A DNA stretch of 64,000 bases from Micromonospora inositola (GCF_900090285.1 NZ_LT607754.1:2604001-2668000); one strand, 5' to 3'. Positions 1-7,363 are shown, numbered from the stretch's first letter. The notes: generated by a model not told the origin, from the letters alone. Numbers and translations: made by a program.

Positions 1-78
1 GGCCTTGTTGCTGTCGCCGTTGCTGTCGACAGCACCGGGCGGCCTGCTCAGACGAGGGCTTCGCCGGCGCGGTCGCCC

Positions 79-423
79 TCAACTCCCGTATCCCGGCAAC
101 CAAGGCAACGAATCGACCTCGGTCGTTCTCCCCTGCAAGACCATTGTGAACAGGTCCATCATCCCGGCCCGCGAGTAGCCATCCATGTACGGCGGGCCGC
201 GGACCTCGTCGTGGTCCTCCCAGATCACAAGCCCTCGGCTTCCCGCGAACACCGACACGCTGTACCCAGCCTCGTTATCGCTGATCCACACGTCAGGATG
301 CTCCGGGTCATCGACCTCTAGCTCATCCAGCAGGTCCGCGAGCTGGTCAACCGACGAAACGTCTTCGCCGCTTCCCCAACGATGCTGGATGGAGCAGCGA
401 ACTGCACTCGGAGTGTCAGCCAT
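79..423 (-). CDS. Imm1-family immunity protein, orphan
   Basis: The 114-residue acidic protein resembles the Imm1 immunity family found in actinobacterial polymorphic-toxin loci. Visible family traits are the central HPDVWISD stretch, a GLVIWED strand and the carboxy-terminal PWLPGYG. Imm1 proteins are small cytoplasmic proteins that bind and neutralise a secreted nuclease or deaminase toxin. The start ATG at 421-423 gives a full-length protein. A partner toxin would normally sit just upstream, that is at higher coordinates on this strand, but nothing toxin-like is visible between 424 and 1600. I therefore see an orphan immunity gene, possibly carried as protection against related strains. 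The family call rests on recalled motif similarity only. Confidence 0.6.
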   Translation of the reverse strand: MADTPSAVRCSIQHRWGSGEDVSSVDQLADLLDELEVDDPEHPDVWISDNEAGYSVSVFAGSRGLVIWEDHDEVRGPPYMDGYSRAGMMDLFTMVLQGRTTEVDSLPWLPGYGS

Positions 424-890
424 AGAAGCAATCCTCGCCTACGCCCAGAGCGCCCCCGCCCTCGGTGCCTACCCGCGACCTACCTTCCGTGGGACTCAGA
501 CGTTGAAGCGGAACTAAGGGCCGCTACGCCGCCACCAGCGGCAACGGACTTCGACACCTGCTCACGGGGCGTCTCGGGCTGCCATCGTTGGTGGCTGGTT
601 GACGACGTTTGACAGTGTCTTGTGCCCCCAGTGTGCCCCACACCGCCAGGGGCTGTGTCCAATCGCCCTGGTCTGCCGGTGCCGTGACCTGCGTCCAGCC
701 GGCAACCCTCCCCGCCAGTCCCCGTCAACCCCCGCCGCGACCGGTCGGCCTGGCACGGATCTGGCACGCGTCGTCGCTTCCCTTCAGTTCACCAACCACA
801 GGTAGTAGACGGCGCGGCCTCCTCGCCGACCAGTTCGGCAGCCGCGCCGTCTACTACCTCGGCGGCATCATGCTCGTCCTCGCCGCACAG
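424..890. other. 467-bp gap with foldback repeat, no intact gene
   Basis: No convincing complete gene is seen here. The first part should hold the promoter of the leftward immunity gene. The right end contains an 18-bp perfect inverted repeat and a short stretch that translates like the last helix of a major-facilitator transporter (both listed separately). Confidence 0.4.
801..858. repeat. 18-bp perfect inverted repeat with 22-nt loop
   Basis: Positions 801-818 are the exact reverse complement of 841-858. The arm reads GGTAGTAGACGGCGCGGC. The right arm lies inside the transporter-like coding remnant, so the left arm probably arose as a foldback copy of it or the pair marks a rearrangement junction. 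It could form a strong RNA or DNA hairpin. Confidence 0.75.
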
Positions 891-941
891 CTAGCCATCG
901 ATAAGCTCGACTTCCTTAGGCGGGGCTTCGCCCTTCTCTAG
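819..941 (+). pseudogene. possible MFS transporter C-terminal fragment
   Basis: In the frame ending at 941 the translation contains LLADQFGSRAVYYLGGIMLV, which resembles the last loop and transmembrane helix of major-facilitator transporters. The rest of the frame upstream does not look like a transporter, so at most a short tail survives. It overlaps the end of the leftward membrane-protein gene. The call depends on about 35 residues and could be chance. Confidence 0.3.
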
Positions 942-1598
942 GAACTCAATACGGTCAAGCCGCCATTCTCGCCACTTCTGACGGTTTTTATACCGTGGCG
1001 GCAGCCCAACCTTCGAGGAGATCCGCTCTGGAAGGTGGACGCTTGCCCAAATCCTCAGCGTAAGCATGGATGGGAGTACGTGACGCTTGCGAATTGATCC
1101 CCAGGAAGTAGAAAAACCATCACTCAGCGCGTAGCGAGATACCTTCACGGGTCTACTGACAATCCGCTTGCCAGAACCGGTGTATGCGACCCCACGAAGC
1201 CAAGCGTCCCGGCCCTTGTTGTGAAACAGCGACAGAACGAACAGCGGGGCGTGGAAGTAGCAGCTTTTCGAGTGGTAGCCCTCCAGTCGAGTAGTCCCAC
1301 TCTTGACTCTGGTCTCACACCTCGTGCCGAGCCGCCATCGGAACCAACCTCGCTTGTAGCTAACCTCAAACCCAACTACCTTGATCTGGATGGCAGCTTG
1401 TCCACTGTTAGTAACAGTGAGGCCAACATGACTTATGGAAGCAACGTTTTTGTTCGCCCTCTCGATTACTCCTTCTACTTCTACGGACAACTGCGGGCCC
1501 GACCGCTTGAAGCTCAAATAGGAGACAATCAAGCTGCCAAGGGAAATTATGACCGCGAAGATTGAGGACGTTAAGGCGGCTAGCTGTTCTGTTGGCAC
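891..1598 (-). CDS. membrane-anchored protein of unknown function
   Basis: I prefer the GTG at 1596-1598, which gives 235 residues. It is preceded by a GGAAGAG Shine-Dalgarno-like run, and the further upstream extension to 1715 looks unstructured. Residues about 8-28 form one transmembrane helix (SIFAVIISLGSLIVSYLSF). The rest is a basic beta-rich domain without motifs I recognise; the section beginning VGLTVTNSGQAAI looks like an immunoglobulin-like strand pattern. Likely topology is an N-terminal anchor with a cytoplasmic basic tail. Base composition is less GC-biased than its neighbours, which fits acquired DNA. Function unknown. Confidence 0.55.
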   Translation of the reverse strand: MPTEQLAALTSSIFAVIISLGSLIVSYLSFKRSGPQLSVEVEGVIERANKNVASISHVGLTVTNSGQAAIQIKVVGFEVSYKRGWFRWRLGTRCETRVKSGTTRLEGYHSKSCYFHAPLFVLSLFHNKGRDAWLRGVAYTGSGKRIVSRPVKVSRYALSDGFSTSWGSIRKRHVLPSMLTLRIWASVHLPERISSKVGLPPRYKNRQKWREWRLDRIEFLEKGEAPPKEVELIDG

Positions 1599-1715
1599 GA
1601 TCGCTCTTCCAAGAGGGTTGGCGGGGGTAGCCCGGCGCGGCAAGACGAGTGGGTTGTGCCTCACCGCACTGTCTCCATGCTCTACGACGAGTTCAAGCAC
1701 CCCGGCCGACATCAT

Positions 1716-2330
1716 CTGCCATCCCGTCTGCCGTCGACCCGCCCTCCCGGGGAGCGGGCCGCCGCCCGGCCCGCCACGTCAAGCGGACCTTGACGGCCGT
1801 TCGGACGCTGGCGGGTCGGGCGGTGGTCTGCTCGGCTTGCCCGGGTCGATGGCAGGCGGGATGGCTTACCGCAACCACCCACGGACCGCGACCCGCCGAC
1901 GGTGCCCCGGCCATCCTGGAGCCGGAGCGCCCCCGCCGGAGGCGCATTAGCCGCAACCCCGCGACCGCCGCCCGCTCGCCGACGCGGCCGGGCGTGCCCT
2001 CTCCTACGCCGCGCGGGCTCGTGGCCGCGCGGCCCGGCCGGCTGCCGGCCCACCACCCCACCGGTCAACGGTCTGTCGTTCTGCGGCGGCCCTCCGGGCT
2101 TCCCGCTGTCCGCGCCAGCCGCCGGGCGTCAGGCGTGACGGCCGCAGAGCGACAGCGGCGCGGCCGGCGCGCGCCCAGGCGACGGCGCGTGCGGCCCGCT
2201 CAGGGCCGCCTTGAAGACGTACAGAAACTTTGAACGACTTCGCCGGCAGGCGGCCGGCTCGTACGTGTGTTCGAGTAGGGTGCTGTCGGTGGAGGTACAC
2301 GGTCGCTACTGGAACGGGTCGTGGGGTCGC
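1716..2330. other. GC-rich gene-free stretch
   Basis: This stretch is extremely GC-rich and open in many frames, but the translations are Pro/Arg/Ala-rich with no domains, so I accept no gene. Near its right end (2191-2214) is a small hairpin repeat that recurs at 16220. Confidence 0.45.
2191..2214. repeat. dispersed hairpin repeat, copy 1
   Basis: The 24-bp segment contains GCGGCCC paired with GGGCCGC and ends in CCTTGA. An almost identical 25-bp segment sits at 16220-16244, where the arms are 9 bp and perfect. The conserved right flank CCTTGA shows this is a common sequence and not just any hairpin. Confidence 0.55.
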
Positions 2331-2546
2331 ATGGCCCGGCGCGACATCTGGTTGGTCTCCGACGGCCGGATCTGGCGCGTCCGTGGCCGCCTCGGTGGCG
2401 ACGGAGGGCAAGAAGTTACCCACGACTTCCCGGATGAAGCAACCGCCCGCTCGATGGTCGACCGGATGATGAAGACCACGGCCGGCACTTGGCGGGATCT
2501 CACGGAGGCGGTCCGGCAGGAAGCAAACCGCCGGCAGACTCACTAG
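2331..2546 (+). CDS. small hypothetical protein
   Basis: The ATG at 2331 gives 71 residues beginning MARRDIWLVSDGRIWRVRGR. The frame is open further upstream to 2211, but that extension starts within the dispersed hairpin repeat and translates poorly. The protein is basic with an aromatic beta-rich first half (W-x-V pattern) and a helical second half (ATARSMVDRMM). I do not recognise the family. The TAG stop at 2544-2546 falls exactly where IS630-type transposase debris begins on the other strand, so the original C-terminus may have been cut by an insertion. Confidence 0.45.
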   Translation: MARRDIWLVSDGRIWRVRGRLGGDGGQEVTHDFPDEATARSMVDRMMKTTAGTWRDLTEAVRQEANRRQTH

Positions 2547-2573
2547 TGCAGCACCGCGCTTGTTCTTCGGGGG

Positions 2574-2681
2574 TCATGCGGCCTTGAGAGGGGTGCCGTC
2601 GTAGGTCCCTCGGTAGGGCTTGGCGGTGGTGTTCTTGTCGATAACGTAGGTTTCGATCTCTCCTGCGAAAGCTCGTCGCAG
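2574..2681 (-). pseudogene. IS630-family transposase C-terminal remnant
   Basis: Reading leftward, the frame ends at TGA 2574-2576 and encodes a tail with TAKPYRGTYDGTPLKAA. This closely resembles the last residues of IS630-family (Tc1/mariner-like DDE) transposases, which typically end with KPYxWTYDGxPLKAA. Only about 35 codons are recognisable. The catalytic DDE core is missing, so the element is dead. The preserved tail sits about 28 bp from a CTAG at 2543-2546. IS630 elements insert at TA or CTAG, which may mark the old insertion point. Confidence 0.55.
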
Positions 2682-2918
2682 CCGGCGAGGTGCATCGACA
2701 TGCACGGCCGGGTACGCCGCGGCGGTCGCGTCGGGGGTGGCGGCCCGATACGGCGGCGCAGCCGAGGCCCTGTTCTAGGGCAGGATGGCCCCGAACGCGG
2801 CTTCGGCACCTCCAGGTATCGCCGGGGCCGCGGCGCTCATCGATTAGTGGAACACTCTGCCTACTACAGCAGAGCGAGCGACTTCCCGTCGCTCCTGCGT
2901 GACCACGGGAGGAAACAG

Positions 2919-3494
2919 ATGAGACGAATGCTGGACGACGGCCCTGCCTTCGACTCCTTCCAGGACGGTCGGCTCACACCCGACGCGACCTCCGCCGGTA
3001 AGGCAGCGCCGGTGCGTGCTCTGGCAAGGTGGGCGCTCCTCGTACTCACGGCCGCGGCTTGCTTACTCGCTCTGAACCCTGCGCCCGCACTGGCGGCGTC
3101 TGCGGTGACTTACTTCCCCACCAGCGGGCAGCTCTGCGCGGATGAGCCGATTTTGGCGTGGGAGCTATGTCCTGCAACCGTCAGCGTGGGGCATTTCACC
3201 TGGTACAACCGCACAACCAGTATCGAGGGATACCTCTGGAACGAGACCGGTTTCGGCTCGGGCAAGGCGGCTGTCATCTTTGAGGCTTACGCCGGCAGCA
3301 CCAAGGTCAACACCTTCGTGACCACCAAGCTGCCGGCCGGCGGCGTTGGTTCGCCGGGGATGTACTACGCCGGGAGCGTCGGTGACACCAACCGAGTTGG
3401 CGGCATCAACCGAATCAAGACGACCGTCTGCTTTTACTGGACCAGTGGAGACGTCAGCTGCGGTGCGAACCACAACGAATACCGTCCCTTCTGA
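2919..3494 (+). CDS. secreted protein of unknown function
   Basis: The ATG at 2919 follows a good ribosome-binding site (GGGAGGAA, 2908-2915) and gives 191 residues; the open frame further upstream is not used. Residues about 38-55 are a strongly hydrophobic signal segment ending in PALA-AS, with probable signal peptidase I cleavage near residue 60. It is preceded by an unusually long 36-residue polar N-region. The mature protein of about 130 residues has four cysteines (two early, two near the end), enough for two disulfides, and is rich in Thr, Gly and Tyr, suggesting a compact beta fold. I recognise no family. It could be a secreted effector or adhesin carried as element cargo. Confidence 0.7.
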   Translation: MRRMLDDGPAFDSFQDGRLTPDATSAGKAAPVRALARWALLVLTAAACLLALNPAPALAASAVTYFPTSGQLCADEPILAWELCPATVSVGHFTWYNRTTSIEGYLWNETGFGSGKAAVIFEAYAGSTKVNTFVTTKLPAGGVGSPGMYYAGSVGDTNRVGGINRIKTTVCFYWTSGDVSCGANHNEYRPF

Positions 3495-3803
3495 CGCCCC
3501 TGGTCCGCCTCGTTGAGGCCATCGACGAGGACTCCCGCCACCGCTGGCCGCAACTGGCCGACGTGTCCGGCCGTTTCCGTGCCGGGTTCGCCTACGCCGA
3601 TGCGACCACCACCGACGGGGACACCATGCGCTGTGCCGGCTCCGGTTCACCGGAGCCGGCACACCTGGGGCTTCGCGATCTGCCTCGCCAGCAGCGACGG
3701 TTACCCAGACAGCGTCCCACCCTCCGACCTGTCCGCTGGCAGGCCCGAAGAGGACCTCGACTGCGCCTGCACCGGATCCGCCCACAAGGGACACCACTTA
3801 GTG
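3495..3803 (+). pseudogene. frameshifted conserved actinobacterial gene
   Basis: Two adjacent frames together encode a protein type common in actinomycete accessory DNA. The first frame gives VRLVEAIDEDSRHRWPQLAD then FRAGFAYADA. After about 3660 the sense moves to another frame with TWGFAICLASSDGYPDSVPP and then PEEDLDCACTG. A shift near 3650-3665 separates the two halves and the gene has no start codon of its own; it begins right after the stop of the secreted protein. The family function is unknown to me. Confidence 0.5.
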
Positions 3804-3916
3804 CCTCGCACGCGGCCACGTGCCCCTCGAAGAACGCCTCCCGGCTCTGTGACGGGTAACAGCGGTGGATCGCCTTACCCGAGAACGACAGCCGCAGTTG
3901 GTGCCAGAATGAAGCC

Positions 3917-4177
3917 GTGGGAGCTGGCCCGGACACGACTGCGGAGTGGTGGACAACCTCCGACGTAGCTGCGTACCTCGGCGTGAAGGTCGCGACGGTG
4001 ACGAACTACCGGAAGCGGGGGCAGATGCCAGAGCCGGATGCCACGGTGGGCCGCACTCACATGTGGCGCCCGAGTCGGGTCGTGTCCTGGCATGAAAGTC
4101 GCCCACGCCCAGGCGTCGGTGGTCGTCCGAGCCGAGTAAGCGGGGGCGGAGACGACGACGGTGTCAGCTCGCGCTGA
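3917..4177 (+). CDS. helix-turn-helix DNA-binding protein
   Basis: An 86-residue protein starting with GTG. Residues 10-55 form a MerR/excisionase-like helix-turn-helix: WWTTSDVAAYLGVKVATVTN followed by a YRKRGQMPEPD wing. The rest is a short Arg/Gly-rich tail. Such proteins bind DNA as excisionases or small regulators. It is convergent with, and overlaps by 14 bp, the end of the XRE/TPR regulator gene. It is separate from the Xis gene next to the integrase, so I read it as a regulator. Confidence 0.7.
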   Translation: MGAGPDTTAEWWTTSDVAAYLGVKVATVTNYRKRGQMPEPDATVGRTHMWRPSRVVSWHESRPRPGVGGRPSRVSGGGDDDGVSSR

Positions 4178-5408
4178 TGGCTCGCACCTCATCGAGGTAT
4201 GAGGTGGCCTCCGGCTCCTTCGGGTATCGCTTCCGCAGCAGGGTGGCCAGCTCCTTCGAGACCATCAGCAGCGAGGGCAGGGACTTGCGATCTCCCTCCA
4301 GCGCCCGTCGCCCGTAGGAGACCGCCCTCTCTAGGTCGCCGGCCCTAGCCGCTGCCACGCCCAGCGTTATCCGGGCTTCCGCTTGGCGCATCGGCTTCCG
4401 GTCGGTCCCGTCCGGGTCGGTCGAGGAACGGATTACCTCACGGGCGTACATCTCTGCGAGGCGGTCTTCGCCTGCGATGCGGTAGCAGTCCATGGCGTAG
4501 AAGTCGAACTTCGCCGGGTCCACTACGAAGTGGTGGTCGGTGTCCTCGGGATATGGCAAGGACTCAAGCAGCGTGCGGCCCTTGTCCAGCGCTGTCTCTA
4601 CCTGTCGCCTGTCGCCGAGTCGTGCCCATGCCTTGGCACGCTGGGCGGCCAGCTGCACAGCCGCCCTGTCATGGGCGGCAACTGCCTCGCCTGCCTCAGC
4701 GGCCGCGATGACGCCTCGATAGTCGCCTTGCGTGAGCGCGTACCAGGCTCGCATCTCGTATGCCCAACCAGAGATGGCGGCATTGCCGGCTTCCTCGCCG
4801 AGCGTCAACGCCGCCTTGCGCGTGCCTTCGGCAACGCGACGGAGGCCCATGTCGTATTCCACGCAACCAACGAGCAACGCGACCCAGCCTGCCAGGGTTA
4901 GCACCTCCTGGTGCTGAGCGAGGGTTAGCCGGCGATCCCTCAGTGCGGTGATCCGGCGCAGCCAGGCACGGCCCTCCACCCGTAGCTGCTCCGGTGCCAT
5001 GTAGGGGTACTCGCAGCACAGCCGGTCAGCGGTTATCCGTAGCGCTTCGAGCGTGGCGTTCGATACGTCGGAGCTACGGAGGCGGGCAAGAATTTCCACC
5101 GTCTCCATGCCGGTTCCCGCGATTAGTTCCGCATCAGCTTCATGCGGTGTCGCCGGCGGGAAGAACGCGGCGGTGACGGTGCCGAACGTCTTGGCGATGA
5201 GGGCCTTGTAGAAGGCATCAGGCTCGGAGCCTCCTGCCTCCCACCGCTTCCAGTTCCGGAGCAGGGTGCTGTCGGCCGGAAGCTGCTCGGCGGCGTGTGC
5301 CCGCATGGCACGCACGGCTTCCCCCTGCGACCACCCCCGTGCGGTGCGCTCAGCCCTCAGCCTGGTTGCCCAGACGGGTCGGTCGAGGTCAGCAGCTACG
5401 TCAGCCAT
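4164..5408 (-). CDS. XRE-family regulator with TPR-like sensor domain
   Basis: The 414-residue protein has an N-terminal XRE/Cro helix-turn-helix (about residues 12-75, with LRAERTARGWSQGEAVRAM) followed by about 300 residues of helical repeats of the TPR type. This layout is typical of actinobacterial regulators that sit beside AICE or secondary-metabolism genes and respond to a peptide or small ligand. It is transcribed away from the transfer and replication genes that begin at 5629. Two perfect palindromes lie in the 220-bp divergent gap, so it may control the element switch. No GntR/KorSA-type gene of the pSAM2 kind is seen in the window. Confidence 0.85.
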   Translation of the reverse strand: MADVAADLDRPVWATRLRAERTARGWSQGEAVRAMRAHAAEQLPADSTLLRNWKRWEAGGSEPDAFYKALIAKTFGTVTAAFFPPATPHEADAELIAGTGMETVEILARLRSSDVSNATLEALRITADRLCCEYPYMAPEQLRVEGRAWLRRITALRDRRLTLAQHQEVLTLAGWVALLVGCVEYDMGLRRVAEGTRKAALTLGEEAGNAAISGWAYEMRAWYALTQGDYRGVIAAAEAGEAVAAHDRAAVQLAAQRAKAWARLGDRRQVETALDKGRTLLESLPYPEDTDHHFVVDPAKFDFYAMDCYRIAGEDRLAEMYAREVIRSSTDPDGTDRKPMRQAEARITLGVAAARAGDLERAVSYGRRALEGDRKSLPSLLMVSKELATLLRKRYPKEPEATSYLDEVRAISAS

Positions 5409-5457
5409 GCGGCCAGTATCGCCCCGATCAAGGGGACATGGCGAGGGGACTAAGACC

Positions 5458-5473
5458 TGTCACCGCAGTGACA
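5458..5473. promoter_or_regulatory. candidate operator, TGTCAC-N4-GTGACA
   Basis: The perfect 6-bp inverted repeat TGTCACCGCAGTGACA lies 50 bp upstream of the XRE gene start. It is bracketed by two direct copies of ACCTGTC (5455-5461 and 5473-5479). The position and symmetry fit an autoregulatory site for the divergent XRE regulator; no binding data exist here. Confidence 0.5.
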
Positions 5474-5552
5474 CCTGTCGTTCTAGCGCAGTGAAGGCGA
5501 TCGTTGTGAGTGCCAGCGAAAGGCCGGAAGAAGTCCGGTTAGAGTCTGGCGT

Positions 5553-5573
5553 AGTACCAACTGAGTTGGTACT
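5553..5573. promoter_or_regulatory. 21-bp perfect palindromic operator before pra-like gene
   Basis: The arms AGTACCAACT and AGTTGGTACT are perfectly complementary around a single G at 5563. The site is about 55 bp upstream of the Pra-like gene. It has the form of a dimeric repressor site. In pSAM2, pra is repressed by the GntR-type KorSA, and this palindrome holds the equivalent position, but no korSA gene is visible in the window. Confidence 0.65.
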
Positions 5574-5628
5574 TTGGCAACGAGGCAGTCATCCATCAGG
5601 GGATGCGCCTAGACACAGGAGGTAGCTC

Positions 5629-5952
5629 GTGAAGCTGTACGTGGACACCCAGAGCAAGCAGGTCCAGGTGACGAAGGACCCCGCGCCGAAGAACGACCCG
5701 AACGGCGGCAACCAGAAGACGGAGAAGGGAACTGGCCGGCCCTTGTGGTCCACCCAGGTCTTCGTGCTCGACGAGACCGGCGGCGAGATCATCACCATCA
5801 CCACGGCGGGTGAGAAGCCGGGCGTGACGGTGGGACAGCTCGTCGCTGTCGAGCAGTTGGAGGCCATTCCGTGGGCGACCAACGGGCGCAACGGCGTCGC
5901 GTTCCGCGCCATCTCGCTGAAGCCGAAGGCGGGTACCTCGGCGGCCAAGTAG
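5629..5952 (+). CDS. Pra-like activator of AICE replication and excision
   Basis: The GTG at 5629 follows AGGAGGTAG. The 107-residue protein has the layout of SCO3933/Pra-type regulators of actinomycete integrative elements: RPLWSTQVFVLDETGGE, then PGVTVGQLVAV and a closing GRNGVAFRA. In pSAM2, Pra activates replication, integration and excision genes. It is the first gene of the rightward element block and follows a palindromic operator. The family assignment is from motif recall. The level of confidence is good for the element context and moderate for the exact role. Confidence 0.7.
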   Translation: MKLYVDTQSKQVQVTKDPAPKNDPNGGNQKTEKGTGRPLWSTQVFVLDETGGEIITITTAGEKPGVTVGQLVAVEQLEAIPWATNGRNGVAFRAISLKPKAGTSAAK

Positions 5953-6196
5953 GTCCTCGATCACCGTGCTGTGTCAGCCACTGGTGTCCGTGGCAACCCG
6001 AAGCGGCTGAGGTCCGCTGAACCATCCAACTGAACAAGGCAGTCCGGGGACGGCTCTGGCGTCCAACGTTCCCGGCCTGGTGACCACGACCGGTGGTCAC
6101 ACCCCGTAAGAGCTGGCGCGGGGTCGGTACTGGCGTCCAAACCTGCCGACCCCGTGCCCTCCAACTCATCCACCCTCGTGCAAGGGAGGACTCGTC
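5953..6196. promoter_or_regulatory. repeat-rich intergenic region, possible cis transfer site
   Basis: This 244-bp gap holds an 8-bp inverted repeat GTGACCAC/GTGGTCAC (6080-6087 and 6093-6100), a second one GGGGTCGG/CCGACCCC (6120-6127 and 6146-6153), and a direct repeat CTGGCGTCCAA at 6056-6066 and 6130-6140. TraB-type conjugation uses a small non-coding locus with short repeats (clt) near the tra gene, so this is a candidate; a leader or terminator is the alternative. Confidence 0.4.
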
Positions 6197-7123
6197 GTGT
6201 CCAAGTCTAGCCCCCGCCGCCCCTTCGGACGGAACACCGGAACGGTGACGGTCATCGAGGCCAAGGTCCACCGTTCCTCGGCACGGAACGCCCGGCTGGC
6301 GTTCATCCTCACGGCGGTCATCGTCGGCCTGCTCGCGGCCGTGGTGGCCGCCTCCTACATGCACCCCATCCTGGCCCTGTTCGTCGGCGCTCTCATCGGC
6401 GCACCGACCGGTGGGCTCGCCTGGGTCCTGGTCCGTATCTGGCCCGTTCTGCGGGTGCTGTGGTGGTGGACCCCCGAAATCGGGATAACCACGCTCCTCG
6501 GTGCTGGCTGGGTCCAGCTCACCAACCACACCCCGACCCCGGTGACCCTGCTCGTGGTCGCCCTGGTCGTCGGCGTCCCGGCCGCCCTGCCGGTCACCCG
6601 CCGCGCCCTGGTCGCCTGGACCTGGTGCCTCGTGGTTCGGCACCGCCTGCGCGTGTGCTTCGCGCAGTTCATCATCGCCAACCAGTCCGGCAGCCTGCCG
6701 CTCATCCTGTGGGCCAAGCCCACCCCAGTCGGTGAGCGGATCTGGGTCTACCTGCGCCCCGGCCTGTCCCTCGCCGACCTGGAAGGCCGTCTCGACCGGA
6801 TCGCGGTCGCCTGCCACGCCTCCACCGCACTGATCGAGCGGGCCTCCGACGGCAACGCCGCCTACCTGCGCTTCGACATCAAACGCCGCGAGGTCCTCAC
6901 CGCCACGGTGGGCTCCCCGCTGGTCGACGTCATCACCCCGGAAACCCCGGCAACCGAGCGGGTCACCGGCACCGTGCCGACCGCCCTGGACCTGCCCGAC
7001 GTCGACGTCCCCACCGTCACCCTGCCGATCCAGAAGAAGCCGGCCACCACCAACTCGGCCAACGGCAGCAAGCCCGCGGCTTCGTCCTCCACGCCTGAGG
7101 ACGATATCTCCGACTGGATCTGA
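6197..7123 (+). CDS. TraB/TraSA-type N-terminal membrane protein
   Basis: The GTG at 6197 follows GGGAGGA. The 308-residue protein has hydrophobic helices at about residues 33-60 and 62-80, 95-110 and 115-135, then a soluble part with [20 protein letters not shown] and a Ser/Thr/Pro-rich tail. This matches the membrane and pore-forming N-terminal portion of the single-protein DNA translocators (TraB/TraSA) of Streptomyces elements, with the FtsK-type ATPase encoded separately 240 bp downstream. I infer that the two act together to move double-stranded DNA between hyphae. Confidence 0.65.
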   Translation: MSKSSPRRPFGRNTGTVTVIEAKVHRSSARNARLAFILTAVIVGLLAAVVAASYMHPILALFVGALIGAPTGGLAWVLVRIWPVLRVLWWWTPEIGITTLLGAGWVQLTNHTPTPVTLLVVALVVGVPAALPVTRRALVAWTWCLVVRHRLRVCFAQFIIANQSGSLPLILWAKPTPVGERIWVYLRPGLSLADLEGRLDRIAVACHASTALIERASDGNAAYLRFDIKRREVLTATVGSPLVDVITPETPATERVTGTVPTALDLPDVDVPTVTLPIQKKPATTNSANGSKPAASSSTPEDDISDWI

Positions 7124-7126
7124 CCC

Positions 7127-7276
7127 ATGACACAGATCGAGTACGACGAGGCCACCGACGGCTTCTACTTCCACTGCTACGACTGCGGCCGCGAAGGCCG
7201 CTCGTGGGACTACCGCCGTGACGCCGAGCTCGACGCCGACCGGCACGACGAGCAGCACGACGACGGCCTGATCTAA
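7127..7276 (+). CDS. 49-residue acidic mini-protein with zinc-finger-like spacing
   Basis: Starting 4 bp after the stop of the TraB-like gene, this ORF runs from ATG 7127 to TAA 7274-7276. It encodes an acidic peptide with FHCYDCGREG in the middle and DRHDEQHDD near the end. The Cys-x2-Cys plus His-x3-His arrangement could bind one zinc ion. It is probably translated by coupling with the gene before it. Such short Cys/His proteins between transfer genes are frequent in these elements, with no known function that I can name. Confidence 0.6.
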   Translation: MTQIEYDEATDGFYFHCYDCGREGRSWDYRRDAELDADRHDEQHDDGLI

Positions 7277-7295
7277 CCGCCTACCCAACCCGGAC

Positions 7296-7333
7296 GCGAG
7301 GAGCCCTGCGGGCTCGTTCGTGTAGCTCCTCGC
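7296..7333. promoter_or_regulatory. overlapping alternative hairpins before ftsK-like gene
   Basis: GCGAGGAGC (7296-7304) pairs with GCTCCTCGC (7325-7333). The inner GAGCCC (7301-7306) pairs with GGGCTC (7310-7315) and competes for the same bases. The two folds are mutually exclusive, as in attenuators or ribosome-controlled leaders. The site sits between the mini-gene stop and the ATPase start at 7364. Confidence 0.45.
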
Positions 7334-7363
7334 GCCCACTTCCTCGCCCAAGGAGGGCATCCC

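Noticed and set aside
1549..2233. Several overlapping Pro/Arg-rich frames as genes
   Set aside because: They are open on both strands merely through extreme GC content. They have no ribosome-binding sites, domains or sensible composition.
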